DNA of 64,000 nucleotides from Oxalobacteraceae bacterium (GCA_027490725.1 JAIXXN010000040.1:84457-148456); one strand, 5' to 3'; shown: positions 45,149 through 55,573, numbered from the stretch's first letter. Numbers and translations are program-made. Notes: a model not told the origin generated them from the sequence alone.

Positions 45149-48016
45149 ATGTTCCATACCGAACGGTCAGGTCTCAGCCAGAAGTTGACCATGATTGCCT
45201 TGCTATCGACCGGCAGCGCACTGCTCATGGTGTTGATCGCTTTTGCCACCATGTCGATTCTCAGCCGTAGCGAGCAGGAGCGTCAGCAACTGATTTCGCT
45301 GGCCGACGTCATCGGCAGCAATAGCGAACTGGCCCTGCTGTATGCCGATGAACACCAGGCCCATCGCACGCTGGCAGCCTTAGCAGCCGACCAGCGCATC
45401 CGCCGCGCCGCTCTTTACACGGGACACGGCCAGTTGCTGGCGCACTACAAAGCGCTCAGTACATCCCCGGGCGATGACGCGCCCGGCCAGTTGACGCCGG
45501 AAGCCAGTGCCGGCGCACTGATCATCACCGTCAACGATCGGGCGCACTGGCTGCCCTCCTTGCGACTCTACCGTCCGGTACAGCGCAATGGAGACCGGAT
45601 AGGCACACTGATGCTGGAAGCGAGTCAGTCGCGCATGTGGCTCGATCTGATGCGCAGTCTGGCTGCCAGTGGCGTGGCGGCCTTGCTGGCGTTCATGCTG
45701 GCCCTGCTGATGGCGGCCCGCCTGAAAAGCAGCATTGCCGAACCCGTCGCACGTCTGATCAGCGCCGCCCAGCAGGTCAGCTGCGGCATGACCACCACCC
45801 GCATCAGCCACCACCGGCAGGATGAACTGGGTGCCCTGATCGACAGCTTCAACGACATGCTAGCGCATGTCGAAGCCCGTGATGAGGCGCTGCATCAGTA
45901 TCGTGACCAGCTGGAACGCCAGGTCGGCGTCCGCACCGAGCAGCTGGAAAAAGCCAAGAACGCGGCCGAGGCGGCCAGCCAGGCCAAGAGTGCGTTTCTG
46001 GCCACCATGAGCCATGAAATCCGTACCCCCATGAATGGCGTGCTGGGGATGACGGAACTGCTGCTGGCCACGCCACTAAGCGAGCAGCAGCGCCATTACA
46101 CCAGCATGGTCAAGCGTTCTGGCGAGCATCTGCTGGTCATCATCAATGACATTCTGGATTTTTCCAAAATCGAAGCGGGCAAGCTGACGGTCGAATACAT
46201 CCAGTTCAATTTCCGCGAGCTACTTGATGAAATCGAACATGTGTTTGCCCCACAGGCGCACAGCAAGCAGTTGCGCCTCGAACTGGAAATTGCCCACGAT
46301 ATTCCGATCGCCGTCTGCGGCGACCCGAACCGGCTACGTCAGGTGATCTATAACTTGCTGGGCAACGCTGTCAAATTTACCGACAGTGGGCAAATTACCG
46401 TGGCCGTGAACGTGGTCGCCGAAGATGCGCAGAGCATCAGTCTGCGCTTCGAAGTACAGGATACCGGGATTGGTGTCTCGGGCGAAGCGCGCGCCCGTAT
46501 CTTTGATTCCTTTTCGCAGGCCGATGGTTCAACCACCCGCAAGCACGGCGGCACCGGCCTCGGACTAGCCATCTCGAAACAGCTGGTCGAGCTGATGGGC
46601 GGGCGCATCGGGGTCGATCATGCGCTAACGCAAGGGTCGATCTTCTGGTTTACCGTAAATTTCGACAAGCGTCGCATCGATCTCGACGACCCATCCAGCT
46701 ACGCCAATCAGGAATACCGTGCCTTGATCGTCGACGACCAACTCGCCAGCCGCACTGCGCTGACACAACTACTGAGTAGCTGGCATCTGACTTGCAGCGC
46801 CTGCAATGCCAGTGCCGCGCAGCACGAACTACAGCAGGCACAAGCCGCTGGCCGCCCCTACGCTGTGGCGTTGCTGGAAATGGACTTGCCGCGCACCAGC
46901 GGTCTGGCGCTGGCAGCCGCCTTGCATGCCGATCCCGCACTGGCCGGGCTACGTTTGCTGTTGCTCAGCACCCGGCAACATGCCGCCGATACCGTCCAGC
47001 GTCGCGAGGCGGGCGTCACGTATCAATTGGTCAAACCGCTACGCGAGAGCGATCTGTACGAATGCCTGCTGGGCAGTACTGCTCGCACCGCCGGCAACAA
47101 GGCCAGCAACGCCAGCCACGCAGTTCTCGAACAGCTGGCGGAACCGCTCAGCAGCTTCAGTCATGCCAGCACAGCTGCGCTGCGCAAGCGGCGCGGCCGC
47201 AAGGTCTTGCTTGCGGAAGATAATCCCGTCAACGTGGAGGTTGCCAGCGCCATGCTGGAAAGCATGGGGCTGGATGTCAGCCGCGCCGCCAATGGCGCAG
47301 AGGCGCTCCATTCAGTGCAGGCCGATGCCTTCGATCTGGTGCTGATGGATTGCCAGATGCCCGTCATGGATGGCTTTGCCGCCACCAGCGAAATCCGCCG
47401 CCACGAACAGCAGCGCGGACAGGGTCACAAGTTACCGATCATCGCCATCACGGCCAATGCCTTGCAGGGCGACCGTGAATCCTGCCTGGCTGCCGGGATG
47501 GATGATTATCTGAGCAAGCCCTTCACCCAGCAGGCACTGGGCGACACACTGGCGCGCTGGATCCCTCTGCCACGCCAGCGTGCGCCCCTGCCAGCGCCCG
47601 GCAGCACCACGGCCAGCGCTAGCGCCATGCAAACGGCCAGCAGCGACCCGGCAGAGCCTGCGAGCGCCATCCAGCGTCAGGCACTGGAAAACATCCGGGC
47701 ACTCAGCGCGGAAAACGGCGACGCCCTGCTGGACAAGATACTGCACACTTATCTGCGCGACACCCCCGAACAATTCACCACCTTGCGTCTGGCCATCCAG
47801 CACGATGACAGCGAGGCCTTGCGCCTGCTGGCGCACCGTCTGAAATCGGGTAGCGCCAATGTCGGTGCGCAACTGCTCGCCAGCACCTGCAGAGAACTGG
47901 AACAGCTGGGGCGCCAGCACACGACCAGCGGCGCCGCCGCATTGCTGGCCAATATGGAACAGCAATTCCACGCCGTCCGGCAGGCGCTGGAAGCAATACT
48001 GGAAAAGGAAGCCTGA
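45149..48016 (+). CDS. BarA-like hybrid sensor histidine kinase
   Basis: A 955-residue protein: TM1 about residues 14-35, a periplasmic CHASE-like sensor, TM2 near 175-195, HAMP, HisKA (H289 in [13 protein letters not shown]), HATPase, a first receiver in which the phospho-acceptor position is Glu (E577 in [12 protein letters not shown]), a second intact receiver (D734 in [13 protein letters not shown]) and an HPt domain (H896 in [13 protein letters not shown]). The first receiver is likely a non-phosphorylatable pseudo-receiver. It is followed one base later by the GGDEF-EAL regulator. ATG at 45149 has only a weak ribosome site. Confidence 0.93.
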   Translation: MFHTERSGLSQKLTMIALLSTGSALLMVLIAFATMSILSRSEQERQQLISLADVIGSNSELALLYADEHQAHRTLAALAADQRIRRAALYTGHGQLLAHYKALSTSPGDDAPGQLTPEASAGALIITVNDRAHWLPSLRLYRPVQRNGDRIGTLMLEASQSRMWLDLMRSLAASGVAALLAFMLALLMAARLKSSIAEPVARLISAAQQVSCGMTTTRISHHRQDELGALIDSFNDMLAHVEARDEALHQYRDQLERQVGVRTEQLEKAKNAAEAASQAKSAFLATMSHEIRTPMNGVLGMTELLLATPLSEQQRHYTSMVKRSGEHLLVIINDILDFSKIEAGKLTVEYIQFNFRELLDEIEHVFAPQAHSKQLRLELEIAHDIPIAVCGDPNRLRQVIYNLLGNAVKFTDSGQITVAVNVVAEDAQSISLRFEVQDTGIGVSGEARARIFDSFSQADGSTTRKHGGTGLGLAISKQLVELMGGRIGVDHALTQGSIFWFTVNFDKRRIDLDDPSSYANQEYRALIVDDQLASRTALTQLLSSWHLTCSACNASAAQHELQQAQAAGRPYAVALLEMDLPRTSGLALAAALHADPALAGLRLLLLSTRQHAADTVQRREAGVTYQLVKPLRESDLYECLLGSTARTAGNKASNASHAVLEQLAEPLSSFSHASTAALRKRRGRKVLLAEDNPVNVEVASAMLESMGLDVSRAANGAEALHSVQADAFDLVLMDCQMPVMDGFAATSEIRRHEQQRGQGHKLPIIAITANALQGDRESCLAAGMDDYLSKPFTQQALGDTLARWIPLPRQRAPLPAPGSTTASASAMQTASSDPAEPASAIQRQALENIRALSAENGDALLDKILHTYLRDTPEQFTTLRLAIQHDDSEALRLLAHRLKSGSANVGAQLLASTCRELEQLGRQHTTSGAAALLANMEQQFHAVRQALEAILEKEA

Positions 48017-48017
48017 C

Positions 48018-50198
48018 ATGGCAGCTGTCCCCTCGCCGCGCCGCGGACTGGTACTAGTCGCCGACGATGATCCCGTGATGCGCATGCTGATGCTGGAAAT
48101 GCTGGGACAGGTCGGTCTCGATACGGTCGAGGCCGAAGACGGCCTGCAGGCGCTCGACAGCTTCCAGCGCATCCAGCCCGATCTGGTGATGCTCGACGTC
48201 GAAATGCCTGGCTTGGATGGGCTGGCCGTGTGCAGCGCTATCCGCCAGCTCGAGCAGCACACCACCGTCCCCATCATCATGGTCACGGGCGCCGACGAAC
48301 TGGCCTCGGTGACCCGCGCCTACGAAGCGGGCGCCACCGACTTCGTCTCTAAGCCAATCAACTGGCCTATCCTCGGTCACCGCGTTCTGTACGTGCTGCG
48401 CGCCAGCGACGCCATCACCCGCCTGCGGATTGCCGACGCCCAGCATCGCGCCGTGATGGCGGCCATCCCCGACACTTTCTTCCGCATGAACCGCGCCGGC
48501 GATTATCTGGACTACGAACAGGGCCACGAAGCGAGCAGCGTATTCGCCAGCGAACAGTGTGTCGGCCGCAATCTGCAGCAGGTGCTGCCTGAGCCGATCG
48601 CCCGCAACCTGCTGCAGAAAGTCCAGACGGTGCTCGCGAGCCAGCACATCGGTTCGCTGGATTACGCCCTGCCCCAGCCTGCCAACATCCGGGTGCGCGC
48701 GGGCGAACATGCCGTCGCCGGGCCGGTACGCCATTTCGAAGCACGACTGGTGGCTACCGGCCCGGATGAAGTACTGGGGCTGGTGCGGGATATCAGCGAA
48801 CGCAAGCGCAACGAAGAACAGATCCGCCGGCTAGCCTATTGCGACAGCCTGACCGGCATCCCCAACCGGCAAGCGTTTCTGGAAACGCTGGAAGCCGAGC
48901 TGCAGCGCTCACGCAAGGACCAGCACAAATTCGCCGTGCTGTTCATGGACCTCGATGCCTTCAAACGCATCAACGATACGCTCGGTCATGATGTCGGCGA
49001 TCATTTGCTGAAAGCCGTCTCCGAACGGCTGCGCGAAACCATCCGCCCCAGCGATCTGGTATCACGCACCGAAGCCGACGACAGCAATCTGGCACGCCTT
49101 GGCGGCGACGAATTCACCATCCTGATTCCCGATCTGGAACGGGTCGACGATGCGCTGGCGGTGGCCCAGCGCGTCAAGGATGCCATGTGCCGTCCCTTCC
49201 AGCTGGACAGCCACGAAATCTTCGTCACCGCCAGCATCGGCATTTCCCTGTATCCCGACGATGGTGAAGATTGCAGCAGTCTGCTGAAATTTGCCGACAC
49301 CGCCATGTACCACGCCAAAAACTGCGGCAAGAACAATGCCAAGTTCTACAGTTCGTCCCTGACCATGCAGATCATGAGCCACGTGCAGCTTGAGGTCGGT
49401 TTGCGCAAAGCCCTGCAGAATGGCGAACTGTACCTGCTTTACCAGCCGCAGATCGACGTCCGCAGCGCGACCATCGTCAGCGTCGAAGCGCTAGTGCGCT
49501 GGCGCCATCCGGAGCGGGGAATTATTTCGCCCACCGAATTCATACCGCTAGCCGAAGAAACCGGCCTGATTGTTCCGATCGGCGAATGGGTGTTGCGTGC
49601 TGCATGCCAGCAGGCACGCCTGTGGCAGAGCAATGACGAACGCCCGCTGCGGATTGCCGTGAATCTGTCGGCGCGCCAGTTCAAGGACGAGAACCTGAGC
49701 CAGATGGTGCTCTCGGCACTGCACGATAGTGGCATGCCGGCCGAACTGCTGGAACTGGAACTGACCGAGGGCACGCTGATGGATGATGCCCGCGCCACCA
49801 TGGCCACACTGGAACAGTTACGCGCGATTGGCGTGTATCTCTCCATTGACGACTTCGGCACCGGTTACTCCTCCATGAGCTATCTGAAACGCTTCAATGT
49901 CAGCGCGCTTAAAATCGACAAGAGCTTCATCACCGGACTGCCGCAAGATAGCGAAAACGCCGCTATCACCCGTGCCATCATCGCCATGGCGCATGGTCTG
50001 AAACTGACTGTGGTGGCGGAAGGCGTCGAAACCAATGCCCAGTTGCTACTACTCGAGCAGTATGGCTGCGACATGGTGCAGGGCTACTACCTTGGTCATC
50101 CTTCGCCACCGGAAAATATCGAACTGATGCTGGCCAACCGCCCCATGCTCGATGGGAGTGACAAGCTGCGCGACGAGAGGTTCCCTGCACAGCTTTGA
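48018..50198 (+). CDS. REC-PAS-GGDEF-EAL response regulator
   Basis: A 726-residue protein: a receiver with D60 (VMLDVEMPGLDG) and VSKPI lysine, a PAS-like region, an intact GGDEF (RLGGDEFTI about 358) and an intact EAL ([25 protein letters not shown]). It is the likely phosphotransfer target of the hybrid kinase directly upstream and changes c-di-GMP levels. AAGGAA lies before the ATG at 48018. The following gene starts 77 bases downstream with no terminator in between. Confidence 0.93.
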   Translation: MAAVPSPRRGLVLVADDDPVMRMLMLEMLGQVGLDTVEAEDGLQALDSFQRIQPDLVMLDVEMPGLDGLAVCSAIRQLEQHTTVPIIMVTGADELASVTRAYEAGATDFVSKPINWPILGHRVLYVLRASDAITRLRIADAQHRAVMAAIPDTFFRMNRAGDYLDYEQGHEASSVFASEQCVGRNLQQVLPEPIARNLLQKVQTVLASQHIGSLDYALPQPANIRVRAGEHAVAGPVRHFEARLVATGPDEVLGLVRDISERKRNEEQIRRLAYCDSLTGIPNRQAFLETLEAELQRSRKDQHKFAVLFMDLDAFKRINDTLGHDVGDHLLKAVSERLRETIRPSDLVSRTEADDSNLARLGGDEFTILIPDLERVDDALAVAQRVKDAMCRPFQLDSHEIFVTASIGISLYPDDGEDCSSLLKFADTAMYHAKNCGKNNAKFYSSSLTMQIMSHVQLEVGLRKALQNGELYLLYQPQIDVRSATIVSVEALVRWRHPERGIISPTEFIPLAEETGLIVPIGEWVLRAACQQARLWQSNDERPLRIAVNLSARQFKDENLSQMVLSALHDSGMPAELLELELTEGTLMDDARATMATLEQLRAIGVYLSIDDFGTGYSSMSYLKRFNVSALKIDKSFITGLPQDSENAAITRAIIAMAHGLKLTVVAEGVETNAQLLLLEQYGCDMVQGYYLGHPSPPENIELMLANRPMLDGSDKLRDERFPAQL

Positions 50199-50275
50199 CG
50201 CTGCTCGTGGTCCATTGCGCCACGCTTTCTATGATGGGTAGATCAAACGATCAGGATCTGCTCACAGGAGGCCTT

Positions 50276-51292
50276 ATGGACCAGCACGAACACGTATTCC
50301 GACTGGTGTTTAGCCCGGAACGACCAGCGTGTCGCAAGCCGCTGGTGCTGCACGCCGCCGCCATTACACGGCGCAGCGAAGCACTGTTCAAAGCCATGGC
50401 CCACGATTACCTGCTGCGCGAACAGTTCATCACTGATCCCGCGACCGTGCTGGCCGACTACGCCGGGGGTATGAATTTGCCGCCCCAGCGTGCCTCCGTA
50501 AGTAATCAGCTGGTGTATGCCATTCTGGCCAACCGCAAGATGCGCAACTGGCTGCGCAACTATGCTGCCGAACATCAGCAACAGACCCCGAGCCGCAGCG
50601 AATTCATGACCGCCTTCGGGCATGCCGTGATCGCCCATGGCGACGATCACGCCGTGATTGCACTGATCCGCGCCTGCATCGACCGCGAATCGCCGTTCGC
50701 ACTAGGCGGCATCGATCAGGCCATGCTGTTTACCAGTAGCCCGGTTTTTGCCTCGGGTTTTTTGGTACCCACCGATCACCGCACCACCAACGATTCCAAC
50801 AGCACGCAGAATTTCGAACACAGTTCAGCCACCATCGGCACGGGGCCCGGCACTGAACATGGCACGGAAGTGGGCACCGATACGGGCACCCACTCCGGTA
50901 CAAACCCCGGCACCAACAATGGTACGGATGAGGGCACCGATACCGGCACGGATCAGGGTACCGACGACGGCACTGACGACGGCACCGATACCGGTACGGA
51001 TCAAGGCACCAACGATGGCACCGACGATGGCACCGACGATGGCACCGATAACGGGACCGATACCGGGACCGATCAAGGTACGGACGACGGGACCGATGAC
51101 GGGACCGATAACGGGACCGATACCGGGACCGATACCGGGACCGATCCGGGCACCGACGATTCGGACTTCGATCCTTATCGCGGTCAGGAATATCTGCGCG
51201 TGACCATCGAAGCGCTGGTGCAGTACGCCATCACACTGGAAAGCCGCGGTCTGCTCGAGCTCCGCGAAGTGGAACTCTATGAAACCCGCTAA
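50276..51292 (+). CDS. Gly-Thr-Asp repeat protein with leader-like N-terminus (RiPP precursor candidate)
   Basis: A 338-residue protein. GGAGG lies 4 bases before ATG at 50276. Residues 1-187 are a globular helical region; the segment LFKAMAHDYLLREQFITDPATVLADY has the D-R-DP-VL pattern seen in nitrile-hydratase-like (NHLP) and LigA-like leader regions of modified peptides. Residues 188-295 are 27 consecutive tetrapeptides of the form G-T-D/E/N/H-x. A 43-residue C-terminus (YLRVTIEALVQYAITLESRG) follows. The stop overlaps the radical SAM gene. I infer a substrate for the two enzymes downstream; a repetitive surface protein is the alternative. No signal peptide is visible. Confidence 0.6.
   Translation: MDQHEHVFRLVFSPERPACRKPLVLHAAAITRRSEALFKAMAHDYLLREQFITDPATVLADYAGGMNLPPQRASVSNQLVYAILANRKMRNWLRNYAAEHQQQTPSRSEFMTAFGHAVIAHGDDHAVIALIRACIDRESPFALGGIDQAMLFTSSPVFASGFLVPTDHRTTNDSNSTQNFEHSSATIGTGPGTEHGTEVGTDTGTHSGTNPGTNNGTDEGTDTGTDQGTDDGTDDGTDTGTDQGTNDGTDDGTDDGTDNGTDTGTDQGTDDGTDDGTDNGTDTGTDTGTDPGTDDSDFDPYRGQEYLRVTIEALVQYAITLESRGLLELREVELYETR
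50837..51160 (+). repeat. 12-bp tandem repeat coding 27 GTDx units
   Basis: Units are variants of GGCACCGATGAC-type codons (GGC/GGT/GGG-ACC/ACG-GAY-x). The fourth codon varies (D, T, Q, N, P, S, V, H, E). Later units cluster in higher-order blocks (for example GTDT-GTDQ-GTDD-GTDD repeated). The array probably changes length by slippage. Confidence 0.95.
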
Positions 51293-52361
51293 TCAGGCCC
51301 CTACACCGCCCCTGCTGCCGCGCCGGGGGCGCACACTGTCCATCATGCCGACTTTTACCTGTCCGGCGGCGTGCACCGATTGCGGAACGCTGTCGAGCCC
51401 ACGCGAGCGCGCCCACCTCGATCTGGCCACCGTACTGGCCGCCATCGACGAAGCCCGCGCGCTGAACTTCTGCAACGTGGTATTCACGGGTGGCGAAGCC
51501 ACGCTCGAGTGGAACACCCTGCTGCAGGGCATACAGCGCGCCGCCAGCTATCACTTCCCCGTCCGGCTCGTCACGAATGCCCACTGGGCCACCAGCGCCA
51601 GCGTCGCGCACGAGAAGCTGGCCGCACTGATCGCAGCGGGTCTATCGGAAATCAATTACAGCACGGGCGACGAACATATCCGCTTCGTGCCACTGGAACG
51701 GGTTGTCCATGCCTGCGTCGCGGCCTGCCAGCTGCACTTGCGCACCCACGTCATGATGGAACTCAAAGAAGCCCGCAGCATCACCCCGGAATCACTGGAG
51801 CAGCACCCGCTGTTGACTGCGCTGCCACTGGCAGAACGCGCCTACCTGAGCGTGCTCAGTAGCCCGTGGATGCCGCTCAATCACAGCACCACCTATCGCT
51901 ATCCGGAGGGTGTCGCCTGCGATGTGCAGGCCGCCGCAATGCGCGGTGGTTGCACCAGTGTCCTGCGTACCTACACCGTGCAAGCCGATGGCCGGGTGGG
52001 TGCCTGCTGCGGACTGGGTCTGCGCGTCATCCCGGAACTCAATGTCAGCAGCACCGACATGCCGCAATGCCTGCATCAGGCCATCAGCGCTGCGGAAGAA
52101 GATTTCCTCAAACTATGGATTCATTACCAGGGGCCGGCCAAAGTGGTGGCATGGGCGGCGCAATACAATCCGGCGATCCGCTGGGAAGGCATGTACGCCC
52201 ACCAGTGCCAGATGTGCCAGCGGCTCTACCATGACGACGCCATCCGCGCCGTGATTGCCAGCCACTGGCAGGAAATGATTGCCGAAGTACTGCAAGCCGC
52301 GTGGCTGGACGAGGTGCACATTCCCACCACCCTGTCCCAGATTAAACGGGAACCGGCCTGA
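51279..52361 (+). CDS. Radical SAM enzyme, SPASM-like
   Basis: A 360-residue enzyme. The cluster-binding CxxxCxxC is C28, C32 and C35 (FTCPAACTDC), with FTGGEATLEW after it for SAM binding. Extra cysteines in the C-terminal half (GGCTSV, GACCGL, HQCQMCQRL) look like SPASM/twitch auxiliary-cluster ligands. Such enzymes modify peptides (for example thioether, epimerisation or C-C crosslinks). It overlaps the GTD-repeat gene by 14 bases and is followed by the oxygenase after 7 bases, so all three are co-expressed. Substrate and chemistry are not known. Confidence 0.85.
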   Translation: MKPANQAPTPPLLPRRGRTLSIMPTFTCPAACTDCGTLSSPRERAHLDLATVLAAIDEARALNFCNVVFTGGEATLEWNTLLQGIQRAASYHFPVRLVTNAHWATSASVAHEKLAALIAAGLSEINYSTGDEHIRFVPLERVVHACVAACQLHLRTHVMMELKEARSITPESLEQHPLLTALPLAERAYLSVLSSPWMPLNHSTTYRYPEGVACDVQAAAMRGGCTSVLRTYTVQADGRVGACCGLGLRVIPELNVSSTDMPQCLHQAISAAEEDFLKLWIHYQGPAKVVAWAAQYNPAIRWEGMYAHQCQMCQRLYHDDAIRAVIASHWQEMIAEVLQAAWLDEVHIPTTLSQIKREPA

Positions 52362-52368
52362 ATCCGCC

Positions 52369-53418
52369 ATGTCCGCCCTATCCACGCCCTGCATCGCGCG
52401 CCCCCCACTCACGGTGGCCAAACTGCGCCATGACGCCGACCAGTTCAATTACCTGCAAGCTTGTGGCATCCTCGGGCCGTCCTACGGCGCCATCGCCGAG
52501 TACTACCGGCATCTGGCCAGCCAACTCAGCGCCAGCCAGCTGGAACGCCGCGAACACTGGCAGCCGGCAGAGCTGCACGCCATCGGCAACATCTACAACC
52601 GCAATGTCTTTCAGCGTCACGCCCCCGTGCTGGCGCAGCCTTACGGCGCCAGCTGGTCAGGCGCCAGCGTGGAAAGCCGCTATTTCGCGCGGCGCCCCGG
52701 CATTGTCGTCATCGACGATTTTCTGTCAGCGGCTGCCCTGCACAGCCTGCGCGCCTACTGTCTGGAATCGACCATCTGGAACTCGCTACGCTATTCGCAT
52801 GGCCGGCTCGGGGCCTTATACCGCAGCGGCTTGCGCTGTCCCCTGCTGCAACAACTAGCCGATAGTCTGGCAGTCGCTCTGCCGCGCCTGATCGGCCAGC
52901 ACCATCCGCTCACCCAGTTGTGGGCCTACAAATATCCGGCGCATATGCCCGGTGACGATGTTCATGCCGACTTCGCGGCCGTCAATGTCAATATCTGGAT
53001 CACACCCGATGCCGCCAACCTCGATCCGGCTAGCGGCGGCATGCGCATTTACGACGTCGCTGCGCCACCAGACTGGCACTTCACCGACTACAACCGGCGC
53101 CCTGCGCTCATCCGCCGCTATCTGGCCGCCATGGGCGCACGCTCGCGCTACATTCCCTACCGACAAAACCGGGCCATCATTTTTAACTCGGAGCTATTCC
53201 ACGGCACGGCCGCCTGCCATTTTCGTGACGATTACGAGAGCCGCCGCATCAATATCACGCTGCTCTACGGCCAGCGCGATGCCGACCACGCGTCCACTAT
53301 GTCCGCTCAGCACCCTGCCAGTCAGCTGGTCAGCAGCGCTAACAGTGCCATTGAAGGCGGCGTAGACAGCGCCTCGGGATACCGGGCATGGCGCAGTGCG
53401 GCACGCCGGCGCACCTAG
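52369..53418 (+). CDS. 2-oxoglutarate/Fe(II)-dependent oxygenase
   Basis: A 349-residue enzyme with the iron triad H199-x-D201 (DVHADFAAVNVNIW) and H278 (SELFHGTAAC), and R292/R293 nearby for 2-oxoglutarate. The fold resembles prolyl hydroxylase-type oxygenases. It would hydroxylate (or otherwise oxidise) a residue of the GTD-repeat protein or of the radical SAM product; Thr, Asp or Asn hydroxylation is an inference. The stop codon overlaps the CoA-transferase stop on the other strand (convergent). It ends the three-gene unit. Confidence 0.82.
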   Translation: MSALSTPCIARPPLTVAKLRHDADQFNYLQACGILGPSYGAIAEYYRHLASQLSASQLERREHWQPAELHAIGNIYNRNVFQRHAPVLAQPYGASWSGASVESRYFARRPGIVVIDDFLSAAALHSLRAYCLESTIWNSLRYSHGRLGALYRSGLRCPLLQQLADSLAVALPRLIGQHHPLTQLWAYKYPAHMPGDDVHADFAAVNVNIWITPDAANLDPASGGMRIYDVAAPPDWHFTDYNRRPALIRRYLAAMGARSRYIPYRQNRAIIFNSELFHGTAACHFRDDYESRRINITLLYGQRDADHASTMSAQHPASQLVSSANSAIEGGVDSASGYRAWRSAARRRT

Positions 53419-54641
53419 AACACCCCGTCCTGCTTCATGGCAGCGATCTCCTCGGCACTGTAGCCCAGTGCCTGCAGGACTTCGTCGTTGTGCTGCCCCA
53501 GCGCCGGACCGATCCAGCGGGTCTGTCCCGGCGTGGCCGAGAGCTTGGGCGAAATCGCCGGCAGCTTGACCGGCGTACCATCGGCAAACTGGTGCTGCTC
53601 GAACATCTCGCGGGCGAGGAATTGCGGGTCGCTCATCATATCGCGCACCGAATAAATCTTCCCGGCAGGGACATCGGCCGCCTTCAGCACCGTCAGCGCG
53701 CGGTCGATATCGAGCGTATCGCACCAGGCCTGAATCGCCCCATCGATTTCGGCCGTGCGCAGCACCCGGCCATCATTGCGTTCCAGCTGCGGATCGCCGG
53801 CCAGATCAATACGGCCAATGGCCAGCATCAGGCGCTTGAAAATCGCATCGCCATTCCCGGCAATCACGATATTCTCGCCATCGCTAGTGGTGTAGGTATT
53901 CGATGGCACGATGCCAGGCAAAGCACCACCGGTACGTTCGCGCACCACGCCCGCGTGGTCGAACTCCGGCACCAGCGATTCCATCAGATTAAACACCGAT
54001 TCATACAGCGCCACATCGACCATCTGCCCTTCGCCGTGCAGGCGACCGCCGGTGCTATCGCGATGACGCAGCGCCATCATGGCACCGATCACGCCATGCA
54101 GCGCCGCCACCGAATCGCCGATCGATACGCCGACCCGCACGGGTGGCCGGTCAGCATGACCGGACACATAGCGCAAGCCGCCCATCGATTCACCAATCGC
54201 ACCAAAGCCCGGCAAATCTTTCATCGGCCCGGTCTGCCCAAAGCCCGACAGACGCACCATGATGGTGGCGGGATTGAGTTCCTTCAACTGCTGGTAGCCA
54301 ATGCCCCACTTCTCCAGCACACCGGGACGGTAATTCTCGATGATGATGTCCGCCTCCAGCGCCAGCTGGCGCGCAATGGCGCGGCCGCGTGCATGCTTGA
54401 GGTTGAGCGTCAGTGATTTTTTATTGCGCGACTGGACCGACCACCACAGCGACGTGCCATCCTTTAGCACCCGCCACGTGCGGATCGGATCGCCGCCATC
54501 GGGCGATTCGATCTTGATCACTTCGGCGCCAAATTCGCCCAGCATGCGCGCACAAAAAGGGCCCGCAATCAGCGTGCCCAGTTCCAGTACTTTGATGCCT
54601 GCCAGCGGCATCGTCGGCTTGGTGTCGTTCACTTTGCTCAT
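53415..54641 (-). CDS. CaiB/BaiF family CoA-transferase
   Basis: A 408-residue enzyme of class III CoA-transferases. It starts [20 protein letters not shown], has [14 protein letters not shown], and the catalytic Asp is D176 in [13 protein letters not shown]. It moves CoA between acyl groups (formyl-CoA:oxalate-type and carnitine-type family members); the precise acid cannot be told. AAGGGC lies before the ATG at 54641. Its start overlaps recR by 4 bases (ATGA), and it ends overlapping the oxygenase stop. Confidence 0.9.
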   Translation of the reverse strand: MSKVNDTKPTMPLAGIKVLELGTLIAGPFCARMLGEFGAEVIKIESPDGGDPIRTWRVLKDGTSLWWSVQSRNKKSLTLNLKHARGRAIARQLALEADIIIENYRPGVLEKWGIGYQQLKELNPATIMVRLSGFGQTGPMKDLPGFGAIGESMGGLRYVSGHADRPPVRVGVSIGDSVAALHGVIGAMMALRHRDSTGGRLHGEGQMVDVALYESVFNLMESLVPEFDHAGVVRERTGGALPGIVPSNTYTTSDGENIVIAGNGDAIFKRLMLAIGRIDLAGDPQLERNDGRVLRTAEIDGAIQAWCDTLDIDRALTVLKAADVPAGKIYSVRDMMSDPQFLAREMFEQHQFADGTPVKLPAISPKLSATPGQTRWIGPALGQHNDEVLQALGYSAEEIAAMKQDGVF

Positions 54642-55228
54642 GTTGCCCTTCGGTCCAGCATGGCGCGGGCGATGGTGCCCGCATCCACATATTCGAGTTC
54701 GCCACCGACCGGCACCCCGCGCGCCAGCCGGCTCACGCGCAAGCCACGCGCTTTCAGCATCTCGCTGATGTAGTGCGCCGTGGCCTCGCCTTCGTTGGTG
54801 AAATTGGTGGCCAGCACCACTTCCGTGACCAGCCCGTCGGCAGCGCGGGCCAACAGTTTTTCGAGATGAATATCTTTGGGGCCGATACCATCCAGCGGCG
54901 ATAGGCGCCCCATCAGTACAAAATACAGGCCCTTGTAGGTCAGCGTCTGCTCGATCATCAACTGATCGGCAGGCGTCTCGACCACGCACAGCAATTGCCG
55001 TTCGCGTCGCTCGTCGCTGCAGGTGTTGCAGACTTCGTCTTCCGTGAAGGTATTGCACAGGGCGCAGTGATGCACCGCATGCACCGCCTGCTGCAAGGCA
55101 CGCGACAGCATGTCCGCGCCGTCGCGATCATGCTGCAGCAGATGAAACGCCATCCGTTGCGCCGACTTGGGGCCGACGCCGGGCAGACGGCGCAACGCTT
55201 CCGTCAGAAACTCCAGCGATTTGGACAT
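54638..55228 (-). CDS. recR: Recombination mediator RecR
   Basis: A 196-residue protein with the helix-hairpin-helix [16 protein letters not shown], four-cysteine zinc motif ([17 protein letters not shown]) and Toprim domain ([28 protein letters not shown]). RecR with RecO loads RecA on gaps. Order recR-ebfC-dnaX is conserved. Length near 198 is standard. Confidence 0.97.
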   Translation of the reverse strand: MSKSLEFLTEALRRLPGVGPKSAQRMAFHLLQHDRDGADMLSRALQQAVHAVHHCALCNTFTEDEVCNTCSDERRERQLLCVVETPADQLMIEQTLTYKGLYFVLMGRLSPLDGIGPKDIHLEKLLARAADGLVTEVVLATNFTNEGEATAHYISEMLKARGLRVSRLARGVPVGGELEYVDAGTIARAMLDRRAT

Positions 55229-55246
55229 CAGTCGGCGCGCAGTGAC

Positions 55247-55573
55247 TTAGAAAGGCATCTTGAAGCCGGCAGGCAGATTCATGCCAGCGGTCAGACCACT
55301 CATTTTTTCAGCCGAAGTCGCTTCTGCCTTGCGTACCGCGTCGTTGAACGCAGCAGCGACCAGATCTTCCAGCATATCTTTGTCATCGGCCAGCAGCGAT
55401 GGGTCGATCGACACGCGCTTCACGTCGTTCTTGCAGGTCATCACCACTTTCACCAGACCGGCACCGGACTGGCCTTCCACTTCTACCAGCGCCAGCGCGT
55501 CCTGGGCTTTTTTCATATTGTCTTGCATTGCTTGCGCCTGCTTCATCAGGCCAGCCAGTTGGTTTTTCATCAT
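55247..55573 (-). CDS. ebfC: YbaB/EbfC nucleoid-associated protein
   Basis: A 108-residue DNA-binding protein starting [23 protein letters not shown], with the [22 protein letters not shown] strand region and a [10 protein letters not shown]-terminus. It forms a tweezers-like dimer that bridges DNA. An ATG one codon in is a possible alternative start. It lies between dnaX and recR, as in E. coli. Confidence 0.95.
   Translation of the reverse strand: MMKNQLAGLMKQAQAMQDNMKKAQDALALVEVEGQSGAGLVKVVMTCKNDVKRVSIDPSLLADDKDMLEDLVAAAFNDAVRKAEATSAEKMSGLTAGMNLPAGFKMPF

Noticed and set aside
50837..51160. CRISPR array
   Set aside because: The 12-bp units are contiguous and in frame with a gene; there are no spacers.
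50837..51160. RTX calcium-binding repeats
   Set aside because: RTX units are GGxGxDxxx nonapeptides; these are four-residue GTDx units.
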